Positions 24,325 through 32,493 of a stretch of 64,000 bases of DNA are shown in pieces. The translations under genes and the position numbers were made by a program. The first letter of the stretch is position 1. Every line of letters begins with the position of its first letter. Origin of the DNA: Prosthecomicrobium sp. N25 (lineage in GTDB: Bacteria; Pseudomonadota; Alphaproteobacteria; Rhizobiales; Ancalomicrobiaceae); NCBI RefSeq assembly GCF_037203705.1, contig NZ_JBBCAT010000001.1:1027418-1091417 (forward strand). The letters run 5' to 3'. The notes under the pieces were generated by a model that was given only the letters and a program-made list of their open reading frames with translations, did no database searches and had not been told where the DNA came from.

Positions 24325-26286
24325 TCACAGCGGCCTCCTCAGCCCGAGCCGGACCGGCCAGCGCATGATCTCGCCGCGCTCCACCGACCGGATGACCGTC
24401 TGCGTGAAGTTGTTGATGGCCACATATTCGGCGAAAAACCGGTCCAGCACGGCGCCGAGCAGGAAGATCCCCGATCCCTCGAAGGAGCGCTCGTCGATCG
24501 TCACCGTGATCTCCAGGCCGCGCGCCGCGCCGACCCCCGTCGCCCGCCGCACACGCCGCACGATCGGCCGGCTGTCGACGCTGCGGATGCCGTCGATGCG
24601 CCGCTCCTGCACGGCGTCCTTGAGATCGGCGAAGAGGCCCAGCATCTCGCGCAGCGATTGGGCGTTGCGCCCCGCGCTCCGCCCGATCAGGCCCAGGTGG
24701 TTGAGGCTCAGCATGTTGATGAGCCGCCACGTGACCGTTCCCGTCGAGGCCACCTCGCGCCGGCTGCGCAGTTCGCCCGTCACCGGCTCGGCCGGCGGGG
24801 TCGGCCCGGCAAGGCACACGAAATCCATGTCGGTGTTGTCGAGGAGCCGGAAGTCCGCGCCCCCTTCCCCGACCGGCAGCGCCTCGGTGAGATGCCGGTT
24901 GGAACAGAGCGCCCTGAGGCTGATCTCCGCTACCTGCGGCACGTCGCGCCCGCGCGGCTCCAGGAGGCTCAGGTACATCTCCGTCCCGGTATAGTCCGAC
25001 GCGCCCCCGGTCCGCCGCTCCAGCGCTGTCCGCCGGCGCGGCAGCCTCCGCACCGTGTAGAACAGCTTGCCGGCCTTGGAATCCGGGTCGCGCGGCGCCG
25101 AGTAGAGCGGCAGCACCGGCACCCGCTCCGTCGAGCCCGCGTAGTGGGCCGCCACGTCGAGGAGCCGGTGCGGCTCGAAGTCGATCGGCCGGCTCCGGTC
25201 CGGGACCACGTGGTGCTCGTGCAGATTGCTCTTCACTTGGATGCGGTCGAGCGTCATTTCGAAGAGGTTGACGGCCGGCGCCGCGTAGATGCCGAAGTCG
25301 CCGAGTGTCAGCGTCGCCTGCAGCCGCGGGTTCGACTCGTCGAAGCTGATCACGATCTCGAAGGACTTGGCCGGCACCCGCGGCAGGATCTTGTCCAGGT
25401 CGACGAGACGGAACGCCAGGAACCGGCGCGAGAAGACGAAGAAGTCCTTGACGAGCGCGAAGCCGTGGAAGATGCGCGTGTCGGGCGGCACCAGCCCTTC
25501 GCCCTCCTCGAAGCCGACCTGCACCAGCGCGCGCGGATCGATCGGCAGCACCACGGCATCGCCGAACTCGTCGTAGTAGCGCAGGTGGATGCCGACCCGC
25601 CGAGCGAACAGCTGCTCGTAGAGCGCGATGGCCTCGGTCTCGTCACCGACGAGGTGGACCACCAGGTCGGATATCCGGCACCGCGCGGCATGGAATTCCG
25701 GCTTGGCGATCGCGTCCTGGTCGGAGATCTCGGCCTCCTTGCGGCCGCTCATCCGGGTGGTGAAGCCGAGCCGCAGCCCGGCCCGCGCGCGTCCGGCGAG
25801 CGGCACGCCGATCGCCTGCAGGGCGGCCGGGGTCGCGAGGTAGTCGGCTGCCGTCATCTCGAACGGCCACAGCATGATCTCGGCGGTCAGCCGGTACCGG
25901 CACGCGACCCGCCGCTCCCGCTCCAGGTAGGTGGCGTCGAGATAGCTGCCCTTGGCGATCCTCGTTCCGTCGAGCAGCGCCGGATCTCCGAAGATCGGGC
26001 GCGCCTGCACGACCATGGCCGACGGCGTCGGCATCAGGAAGTTCGGGATCAGCTGGTCGAGCAGGTTGGTGGTGAATTCCGGGAACTCGTGCTTGATCTT
26101 CAGTTGCACGCGGGCGGCGAGGAACGCCGCGCCCTCCAGGAGCCCCTGGATCATCGGATCGGTGCGGTCCTCCATCAGGCCGCCGAGCCGGTCCGCGATG
26201 CCGGGGAACTCCTCGGCGAACTCGCGCGCCTGCTCCCTGAGGACCCTCAGTTCGCGTTCGTAGAGGTCGAGAAACTCGCGATCCAT
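24325..26286 (-). CDS. tssF: T6SS baseplate subunit TssF
   Basis: 653 residues, the usual length of the TssF (ImpG/VasA) family. It begins MDREFLDLYERELRVLREQA, with the family motif GIADRLGGLMEDRTDPMIQG near residue 45. It builds the baseplate wedge with TssG, TssE and TssK. It starts 6 bases after tssE, so the two are translationally coupled. Confidence 0.95.
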   Translation of the reverse strand: MDREFLDLYERELRVLREQAREFAEEFPGIADRLGGLMEDRTDPMIQGLLEGAAFLAARVQLKIKHEFPEFTTNLLDQLIPNFLMPTPSAMVVQARPIFGDPALLDGTRIAKGSYLDATYLERERRVACRYRLTAEIMLWPFEMTAADYLATPAALQAIGVPLAGRARAGLRLGFTTRMSGRKEAEISDQDAIAKPEFHAARCRISDLVVHLVGDETEAIALYEQLFARRVGIHLRYYDEFGDAVVLPIDPRALVQVGFEEGEGLVPPDTRIFHGFALVKDFFVFSRRFLAFRLVDLDKILPRVPAKSFEIVISFDESNPRLQATLTLGDFGIYAAPAVNLFEMTLDRIQVKSNLHEHHVVPDRSRPIDFEPHRLLDVAAHYAGSTERVPVLPLYSAPRDPDSKAGKLFYTVRRLPRRRTALERRTGGASDYTGTEMYLSLLEPRGRDVPQVAEISLRALCSNRHLTEALPVGEGGADFRLLDNTDMDFVCLAGPTPPAEPVTGELRSRREVASTGTVTWRLINMLSLNHLGLIGRSAGRNAQSLREMLGLFADLKDAVQERRIDGIRSVDSRPIVRRVRRATGVGAARGLEITVTIDERSFEGSGIFLLGAVLDRFFAEYVAINNFTQTVIRSVERGEIMRWPVRLGLRRPL

Positions 26287-26292
26287 GGGCGC

Positions 26293-26799
26293 TCAGACAT
26301 GCCCCACGACGATCTTGCCGCTGGCGACCTCGATGTCGGCGACGAACTCGACCGGCACGTTCTCGGGCCGCATGGAGATCTCAGCGGAGATCTGGAACCG
26401 GACCTTGAGTTCCACGGTGCTGACCGACATGTCGCGCCGGACCTGGATGGAGCGCGGCACGATCCGCGGCTCGAAGCGCTTGAGCGCCACCGCCAGTTCG
26501 AACGCGATGTCGTCCACCGCGAACTCGTCGATCGAGCGGTGGACGATGTCCGGGATCCCGAAGTTCAGGATCGAGCTCTGCACTTCCGGGTGCTCGCTGA
26601 GGTCGAGGCTGGAGGCGAGCTGGATGGTGTTCAGGAGCTTCTCGAGGTCGAGGCCGATCTCGCGGCGCATGATCGCCTCGGTGACCAGCGTTCGCGCCGA
26701 GGCCCGTCGGCCGGCGATGATCCGGTCGCCGCTCTCGTCGCGCAGGTCGAGCTTCTTGCGCGCATCCCGCGCCCCGTGAGCGGCCCGGAAGGCATGCAT
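26293..26799 (-). CDS. tssE: T6SS baseplate subunit TssE (gp25-like)
   Basis: 168 residues from the ATG at 26799, preceded by CGGAG; a start at 26844 would add 15 residues. The gp25/GpW domain covers most of the protein, with TLVTEAIMRREIGLDLEKLL and LNFGIPDIVHRSID. It initiates sheath assembly on the baseplate. It is the first gene of a tssEFG block, separated from hcp by 285 bases that contain a tandem 19-bp repeat and GC-rich palindromes, so this block may have its own promoter. Confidence 0.9.
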   Translation of the reverse strand: MHAFRAAHGARDARKKLDLRDESGDRIIAGRRASARTLVTEAIMRREIGLDLEKLLNTIQLASSLDLSEHPEVQSSILNFGIPDIVHRSIDEFAVDDIAFELAVALKRFEPRIVPRSIQVRRDMSVSTVELKVRFQISAEISMRPENVPVEFVADIEVASGKIVVGHV

Positions 26800-26841
26800 C
26801 ACGGGGGCTCCGACGCGCTGCTTCTGATGGGATCCGACCGC

Positions 26842-26879
26842 CAAGACCTGACCACCCCCTCAAGACCTGACCACCCCCT
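26842..26879. repeat. Perfect 19-bp tandem direct repeat upstream of tssE
   Basis: CAAGACCTGACCACCCCCT occurs twice without a gap (26842-26860 and 26861-26879), and a degenerate third half follows (TTGACCGGCCACCCC, 26881-26895). It lies 43 bases upstream of the chosen tssE start. It may be a duplicated protein-binding site or a slippage duplication. Confidence 0.75.
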
Positions 26880-27004
26880 CTTGACCGGCCACCCCACGCG
26901 GACCTCGAGGTCCATGCTCGCCGGGCTGCCGAACGCGGGGAGCGGGCGGACCGGCCGGAGCGCTTGCGTTGCGCCCCGCGGCCGGCGGCCGCCCGCCCCG
27001 AGCA

Positions 27005-27062
27005 CGGCGACCGCGGTCGCCGGGCCATTCCTTGCGGGCCGGGGCTCGCCGCCCCGCGCCCG
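27005..27062. terminator. GC-rich hairpins downstream of hcp
   Basis: A perfect 18-base palindrome CGGCGACCGCGGTCGCCG (27005-27022) and a second stem CGGGGC / GCCCCG with a TCGCC loop (27040-27056) lie 20-80 bases beyond the hcp stop codon. They could stop or attenuate transcription between the abundant hcp message and tssE. No T-run is present. Confidence 0.4.
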
Positions 27063-27083
27063 TCCGGGCGGAGCCGGGTCGGA

Positions 27084-27581
27084 CTAGCCGGCCCACTCCT
27101 TCATGGACGCGACATCCCAGCCATACTTGCCGCCCGGCTTGGCGATGCCCTTGTTGTCCTGGATCTGGTACTCGACGTAGTACTTCTTGAAGGTGAAGCT
27201 CACCGACTCCGTGAAGGTACCGCCGCCGCCGGAACCGCCGAGCTGGAAGCTCGTGATGTAGACGTGCTCGAACTTCACTTTGTAGTAGAGCAGGCCCTTC
27301 TCCTGGCCGGTCGACTTGCGCAGGTGCATCTCGGCCGTATCGAAGTGCTTGCCCTGCAGCAGGTTCTTGGCGATGTCGGCGCTCGAGGTGTCGCAGGGCT
27401 TGGTGAAGTGGAAGTCCTGGACGACCGCCTTGCCGGCGCCGAGACCGGACCCCACCGAGGCGGTGCCGGCGTTCGACAGGCCCCAGGACCAGGAGAACAC
27501 GTCGATCCAGTCCTTGTGGTCGGTGTCCTGGGACTCGCCCTTGACGCCCTTGAACGTGATGAATGCGTCTTCGGTAGCCAT
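27084..27581 (-). CDS. hcp: T6SS tube protein Hcp (TssD)
   Basis: 165 residues from the ATG at 27581 preceded by ATGGAGGCACAC; the upstream ATG at 27593 leaves no room for a ribosome site. The Hcp1 family features are present: ITFKGVKGESQDTDHKDWID at the start, LRKSTGQEKGLLYYKVKFE, and the C-terminal YVEYQIQDNKG. Hexameric rings stack into the inner tube and carry small effectors. The gap of 125 bases to tssC could hold a dedicated promoter or processing site, consistent with higher Hcp demand. Confidence 0.96.
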   Translation of the reverse strand: MATEDAFITFKGVKGESQDTDHKDWIDVFSWSWGLSNAGTASVGSGLGAGKAVVQDFHFTKPCDTSSADIAKNLLQGKHFDTAEMHLRKSTGQEKGLLYYKVKFEHVYITSFQLGGSGGGGTFTESVSFTFKKYYVEYQIQDNKGIAKPGGKYGWDVASMKEWAG

Positions 27582-27706
27582 GTGTGCCTCCATGAATAGT
27601 GAGGTTGCCGCTCTCTTGCGGGACCCCTAAAGCCGCCCCCGGCTTGCGGGAGGACCGGACGAACCGGCCCGCCCGCGGTGGAAATTCCGCTGCGTGGGCC
27701 GCGCCT

Positions 27707-29200
27707 TCAGCCCTTTGCTCCGGGCAGGCGCGACACGAGACTGAGGCCGATGTCCATGCCTTCCAACTGGAAGTGCGGCCTGAGATAGAAGCGGGCGTTG
27801 TAGTAGCCCGGGTTTTCCTCGTTCGGGACGATCTTCACGGCCGCCGCCGAGAGAGGCATCTTCGCCTTCTGGATCTCGCTCGACATCGCCGGGTTGGGGT
27901 CGACGTAGAGGTTGATCCAGCCCTGCAGCCACTGCTCGAGCTGCTCCTGCTCCAGGGTCGAGCCGATCTTGTCGCGGACCATGCACTTCAGGTAGTGGGC
28001 GAAGCGCGAGACCGCGAACATGTAGGGCAGGCGCGAGGACAGGTTGTCGGACGCCGTGGCCTCGACCTTGTCGTACTTCTTCGGCCGGTAGAGCGACTGG
28101 GCGCCGATGAAGGCCGCCTTGTCGGTGTTCTTCCGGTGGATGAGCGGGATCAGGCCGGCCTTGGCGAGCTCCGCCTCACGGCGATCGCTGATGGCGATCT
28201 CGGTCGGGCACTTGAGGTCCACGCCGCCGTCGTCGGTCGGGAAGGTGTGGGTCGGCAGGTTGATCACCTCGCCGCCCGATTCCACGCCGCGGATGCGGGT
28301 GCACCAGCCGTATTCCTTGAAGGCCCGGTTGATGTTGACCGCCATCGCGTAGGCCGCGTTCATCCAGGCGTACTTGTCGCCGGAATGGCCGTCGGTGTCC
28401 TCCTCGAAGGCGAACTCCTCGACCGGCTCCGTCTTCGGCCCGTAGGGCACCCGCGACAGGACCCGCGGCATGCACAGGCCCATGTAGCGGGAGTCCTCGG
28501 CGTCCCGGAGGCTCTTCCACGCCGCGTATTCGGGCGTGTCGAACACCTTCGAGAGATCGCGCGGGTTCATCAGCTGGGTCCAGCGGTCCATGCCCATCAG
28601 GGTCGGGTCCGCCGCCGCCAGGAATGGGGCATGCGCCGAGGCCGCCACCTTGCTGATGTCGCGCAGGAGTTGCACGTCGGTCGGGATGTGGCTGAACTGG
28701 TAGTCGCCGATCAGGCAGCCGTAGGGCTCGCCGCCCAGCTGGCCGAACTCCTGCTCGTAGATCTGCTTGAAGACTGGGCTCTGGTCCCACTTGGCGCCCG
28801 GATAGCGGCGCAGCTCGCGGTAGAGCTCCATCTTCGAGACGTTCATGACGCGGATCTTCAGCGACGCGTCTGTCTCGGAATTGTAGCAGAGGTAGTGGAG
28901 ACCCCGCCATGCGCTCTCGACCTGCTGGAACTCCGGCGCATGCAGGACTTCGTTGACCTGCGCCGTGAGCTTCTGGTCGAGCTTGGCGATCATCGCCTCG
29001 ATGGTGTCGAGCACGTCCTCCTTGATGAGGCTCGTGTCCGAGAGGGCCTCGCGCACCAGGGTCGAGACGGCGTTCTCGACCTCGGTGGCCGCGCGCTCCG
29101 TGCGCGGCTTGAAGCTCTGCTTGAGAAAGGCGGAGAAATCATCCGCCGTCTCGACGGTGCCGGCGGCGCCGGCGGTGTCCCGTGCGACTTCCGTGCTCAT
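27707..29200 (-). CDS. tssC: T6SS sheath large subunit TssC
   Basis: 497 residues. The family core motifs are present: FQQVESAWRGLHYLCYNSET, KIRVMNVSKMELYRELRR and GCLIGDYQFSH. It forms the contractile sheath with TssB. The ATG overlaps the tssB stop by four bases, ensuring coupled translation. The C-terminal EEVKIVPNEENPGYYNAR-type segment is present (KIVPNEENPGYYNARFYLRP). Confidence 0.97.
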   Translation of the reverse strand: MSTEVARDTAGAAGTVETADDFSAFLKQSFKPRTERAATEVENAVSTLVREALSDTSLIKEDVLDTIEAMIAKLDQKLTAQVNEVLHAPEFQQVESAWRGLHYLCYNSETDASLKIRVMNVSKMELYRELRRYPGAKWDQSPVFKQIYEQEFGQLGGEPYGCLIGDYQFSHIPTDVQLLRDISKVAASAHAPFLAAADPTLMGMDRWTQLMNPRDLSKVFDTPEYAAWKSLRDAEDSRYMGLCMPRVLSRVPYGPKTEPVEEFAFEEDTDGHSGDKYAWMNAAYAMAVNINRAFKEYGWCTRIRGVESGGEVINLPTHTFPTDDGGVDLKCPTEIAISDRREAELAKAGLIPLIHRKNTDKAAFIGAQSLYRPKKYDKVEATASDNLSSRLPYMFAVSRFAHYLKCMVRDKIGSTLEQEQLEQWLQGWINLYVDPNPAMSSEIQKAKMPLSAAAVKIVPNEENPGYYNARFYLRPHFQLEGMDIGLSLVSRLPGAKG

Positions 29201-29742
29201 GCCTTCACCTCGTCCGAACCGTCGTCCTTGGCCATGTCGACGGCCTGCTCCTGCTTGCGGGCGCTGAGGGCCGCCATCAGGTCAGGGTCGCTCAGGAGCT
29301 TGCGCAGCGCCTCCTCGGCGGAGACCTTGCCGTCCATGTAGCTGAGCAGGTTCGAGAGCTGCGTGCGCGCCTCGAGCAGCTTGTTGAGCGCGGGCACCTG
29401 GCGGGCCACGGCGCCGGGGGTGAAGTCCTCCATCTTCTTGAAGGTCAGCTTCACCGGCATGACGTCCGCGCCGTCGCCGAGCTTGTTCTTCACCCGGAAG
29501 GTCACGGCCGGCGCGATCGCCTCCATGCGCTTCTCGAAGTTGTCCATGTCGAACTCGAGGAACTTGCGGTCCGCGACCGAAGGCTTCTCGACCTCCGAGG
29601 CGTTGCCCGAGAGATCGGACATCACCCCCATCACGAAGGGAAGCTCGACGAGCTTGTTCGCGTCGTACGGGTCCTCGTAGGTGATGTGCACGCGGGGTGC
29701 ACGGTTCCTCCGGATGAATTTCTGTCCACTGTCAGAAGCCAT
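29197..29742 (-). CDS. tssB: T6SS sheath small subunit TssB
   Basis: 181 residues beginning MASDSGQKFIRRNRAPRVHI, with the family motifs VELPFVMGVMSDLSG and FLEFDMDNFEKRM. It pairs with TssC to make the sheath. A sigma-70-like promoter at 29799-29827 and an inverted repeat at 29844-29877 precede it, so tssB probably starts the sheath-tube transcription unit. Confidence 0.96.
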   Translation of the reverse strand: MASDSGQKFIRRNRAPRVHITYEDPYDANKLVELPFVMGVMSDLSGNASEVEKPSVADRKFLEFDMDNFEKRMEAIAPAVTFRVKNKLGDGADVMPVKLTFKKMEDFTPGAVARQVPALNKLLEARTQLSNLLSYMDGKVSAEEALRKLLSDPDLMAALSARKQEQAVDMAKDDGSDEVKA

Positions 29743-29798
29743 TGGGAATGCCCCCGGTTATGGTGTGGATCGTCTAATGCTGTAATTTCATTGGACCC

Positions 29799-29827
29799 AT
29801 TTCAGCCGAAGTCTCGCCCGAATTCAA
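29799..29827 (-). promoter_or_regulatory. Candidate promoter of the tssBC-hcp unit
   Basis: On the minus strand TTGAAT (29827-29822), 17-base spacer, TGAAAT (29804-29799), about 57 bases before the tssB ATG. The surrounding 240 bases are clearly less GC-rich than the coding DNA, as expected for a promoter region. No sigma-54 element was seen. Confidence 0.4.
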
Positions 29828-29843
29828 GTCCCTGAACCCTAGA

Positions 29844-29877
29844 AACGTCCGTCTTCGCGGTTATGTGAGCGGACGTT
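29844..29877. promoter_or_regulatory. Inverted repeat upstream of the tssB promoter
   Basis: AACGTCCG (29844-29851) and CGGACGTT (29870-29877) are perfect 8-base inverted arms spaced by 18 bases. Their position upstream of the -35 element suits an activator site. The binding protein is unknown. Confidence 0.4.
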
Positions 29878-29985
29878 AACTTGAGATCAGCCGGAGAACT
29901 TCGACACAATCGTGACTGGCCCGAGGCTGATACCGCTAACATTGCCAGAAGTTCGATGAATAACGGCTGAACGGTGCGACTTCGA

Positions 29986-32481
29986 CTAGCGACCTTTCGA
30001 GGACCTGACCTCGAACGACCATCTGACGTCGCTGAGCTCCCCGGTGTTGGGGTCGGAGATTTTGAGCGTCCTCACGAGTTCGTAGATCTGCAGGAAGCTC
30101 GTCTGCGCGTCAGCGCTCGGCCCCGCCTGCTCCGGCAGGTCGAGCGCCTGGACCGGCTTGTCGGAGAGAACCGCGAACACGAGCGCGTTGCCGGGCTTCA
30201 GCAGGGCCTCGGCGCCCGCCGCCATGGACGCCGTCGTCACCGTGAGCGGCTTTCCGGGCGCGACGGCGTTGAGCTCCAGGTTCGGCTTCTTGTCCTTCAT
30301 CAGCGCCTCCACGTCCGGGAAGAGCTGCCGCGCCTGTCCGCGCGGGTCGATGCCCACGAGGATCACGTGCCCCGCCTGCCGCGCCGAGATGCGGACCCCG
30401 GTCGGCGCGCCGACCGAGCGGCCCGCGGTCTGCACCAGGTCGATCTTCAGGCCGGCCGGATTCTCGATCCGCTGCGTGATCCGCGCGGCCGCCCGCGGGT
30501 TCGCCTTGATCCAGCCGTCGAGCCCGGTTTGCGCCGCCTCGCCTGTCGCGAAAGCCTGCGGACGCAGCCCGTAGCGGCAGCTCTCCGGCACTTCGGCGCA
30601 ATATTGGTCGGCGGCGCTCCGGATCGACCCGATCACCTGGTCGACACCGGCCCCGCTTCCGCCGCGCGCGATCAGCGGCCTCGCCCTGAGCCCGGCTGCG
30701 AAGAGCCGCGTGAAGAGCCCCTGCGGATCCCCTGTCGAACGGTCGACGACGGCCCACTGGTCGGGGCCTGCGCCGGTGAACAGGAGCCGGGCGGGGAGCG
30801 GCTGGGCCGGGGCCGTCAGGTCGGAGAGCCGGATCCCGTCGAGCTCGGGCGCGTAGTCGACCACCGCCTCGACGCTGCGGACGAAGCCTCGCTCCTCCGG
30901 CCGCGCCTGCGGCGCCTTTTGGATGCCGCGCGCCGAGAGGGTGGTCGCGTCGAAGACCGCGAGGGTCGAGCGGTCCTGCAGCCGTTCGAGGTAGCGGGTC
31001 AGCTCGGACGGCAGGATCGCATTCTCGACGTCGTAGACCGCGCCCTGGTCGTTCCGCATCAGTCGCAGGTCGACCGGCACGATCGTCGGTCCGGGCCGCG
31101 CGTTGCGCAGGGCCGGGAACATGCGGGTCTGGAACCCCTGGCCGCTGTAGTAGAGGAACACCCGGGCGCCGGGCTGCGAGCCCTGCACGAGCCAGGTGTC
31201 GAGGGCCGCCAGGATGTTGCCCCGCGTCGCCCGCTCGTTGGTCAGCACCATGACCTGCTCGCGCCGGAAACCGAGCGAGTCGGTCAGGAGCGACGTGATC
31301 GTGGCGGCGTCGTTGAGCGATCCCTTGAGCGACAGCGGCTCCGGGTAGCCGTCGATGGCGATCACCAGCGCCCGGTCGCCCCGCTCCACCACCGCCGCGT
31401 TGCGGGCGACGTCGGCGGGCGTAGGCAGCGAGAAGGGCGCGAGCGCCGCCGAGCCGTCCGTGTCCGCCTGCCGCGGCAGCGCCGCGACGGCGTCGAAGGC
31501 GGAGAGCTTCGCGTCCGCGGAGGGCGTCGACGGCTGGCCGATGGCGCCGCGGGTGACCTGCCGGATCCAGGCCTCGAAGGCGGCGACGCGGGTGTAGACG
31601 CCGTAGATGCCGGCCCGTCCGCAGCCCTCGCCCCAACTCACGATGCCGGCCTGCACCCAGCCGCCGCCGGCGACGCGCATCATCAGCGGGCCGCCGCTGT
31701 CGCCCCGGCAGGCGTCCCGCCCGCCGCTCGCGAACCCGGCGCAGAGATTGCGAGCGTCGATCGAATTGTCCTTCAGCGCCCCGCCCTCGTAGCCGCGTCG
31801 GCAGGTGCCGAGGTCGACGAGCGGGAGTTCGACCTCCTGCAGGTCCGTCGGCAGCTTCTCGGCCTCGGACCCTTGCGCCTCCTCGGTCAGGCCCCAGCCC
31901 ACCACCGTCCCGGCGAGCCCCGCGAAGTCCCTGTCCCGGTCCGCCTCCCCGACGATCGGGCTCGCCGGCGTGTCGGACGGGCCGGTCAGTTCCAGGAGCG
32001 CCACGTCGTTGGCGAAGGTGCGCGGGTCGAAGTCGGGGTGATAGACGACCGACTTCACCCGGAGCGCGGCGCGGCCGAACGCGTCGTCGCCCGCGATGAC
32101 GGTCGGAACCCGCTCCCGCCCGGCCACGATCCGCACGTCGGCCGCCGCGATCGACTGCCGGCGCGCGCCCGGCCCCGTCGCGCTGACGAAGCAGTGCGCC
32201 GCCGTCAGCACCCACGTCGAGGCGACCACCGTGCCGCCGCAATGCGAGCGAAACCGGCCGCGCCCGGCCGTGTCCGGGGCGAAGATCTTGACCTGCGTCG
32301 GCCAGGCGTCGGCGGCCGCCGTCCGTCCGCCGACGACGCGCGTCAGCACCTTCTCGGCCGGTGCGTCGGGCGTCTTACCCTTCGGCCCCTGCGCGAGTGC
32401 CGCGCCGCCGGATGCGGCGAGGACGAGCCCGAAGGCCGTGGCGGCGAGGCGGCGGAGGCAGGCGGGGCGGCGCGGCGGCAT
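29986..32481 (-). CDS. Exported trypsin-like zymogen fused to a catalytically dead caspase-like domain
   Basis: 831 residues. The signal peptide is RRLAATAFGLVLAASGGAALA. Residues about 48-310 form a trypsin domain with an Arg48/VVGG activation site, the triad His96 (TAAHCF), Asp159 (NDVALLEL), Ser262 (GDSGGP), and Asp256 at the S1 position, predicting cleavage after Arg/Lys. Residues about 365-560 resemble a caspase (RALVIAIDGYPEPL), but the histidine is replaced by Gln448 (YYSGQG) and the cysteine by Thr513 (VFDATTL). Residues about 680-800 are DUF4384-like (RQLFPDVEALM, APGKPLTVT). The gene follows the DUF4384-like gene by 12 bases, between tssA and tssB. A role in the T6SS is inferred only from position; periplasmic proteolysis is the likely activity. 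Confidence 0.85.
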   Translation of the reverse strand: MPPRRPACLRRLAATAFGLVLAASGGAALAQGPKGKTPDAPAEKVLTRVVGGRTAAADAWPTQVKIFAPDTAGRGRFRSHCGGTVVASTWVLTAAHCFVSATGPGARRQSIAAADVRIVAGRERVPTVIAGDDAFGRAALRVKSVVYHPDFDPRTFANDVALLELTGPSDTPASPIVGEADRDRDFAGLAGTVVGWGLTEEAQGSEAEKLPTDLQEVELPLVDLGTCRRGYEGGALKDNSIDARNLCAGFASGGRDACRGDSGGPLMMRVAGGGWVQAGIVSWGEGCGRAGIYGVYTRVAAFEAWIRQVTRGAIGQPSTPSADAKLSAFDAVAALPRQADTDGSAALAPFSLPTPADVARNAAVVERGDRALVIAIDGYPEPLSLKGSLNDAATITSLLTDSLGFRREQVMVLTNERATRGNILAALDTWLVQGSQPGARVFLYYSGQGFQTRMFPALRNARPGPTIVPVDLRLMRNDQGAVYDVENAILPSELTRYLERLQDRSTLAVFDATTLSARGIQKAPQARPEERGFVRSVEAVVDYAPELDGIRLSDLTAPAQPLPARLLFTGAGPDQWAVVDRSTGDPQGLFTRLFAAGLRARPLIARGGSGAGVDQVIGSIRSAADQYCAEVPESCRYGLRPQAFATGEAAQTGLDGWIKANPRAAARITQRIENPAGLKIDLVQTAGRSVGAPTGVRISARQAGHVILVGIDPRGQARQLFPDVEALMKDKKPNLELNAVAPGKPLTVTTASMAAGAEALLKPGNALVFAVLSDKPVQALDLPEQAGPSADAQTSFLQIYELVRTLKISDPNTGELSDVRWSFEVRSSKGR

Positions 32482-32493
32482 GATGCTTCCCCC

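Noticed and set aside
29743-29985. Small gene or sigma-54 promoter upstream of tssB
   Set aside because: No frame with a start signal and no TGGCAC-N5-TTGC element was found; only sigma-70-like elements and an inverted repeat.
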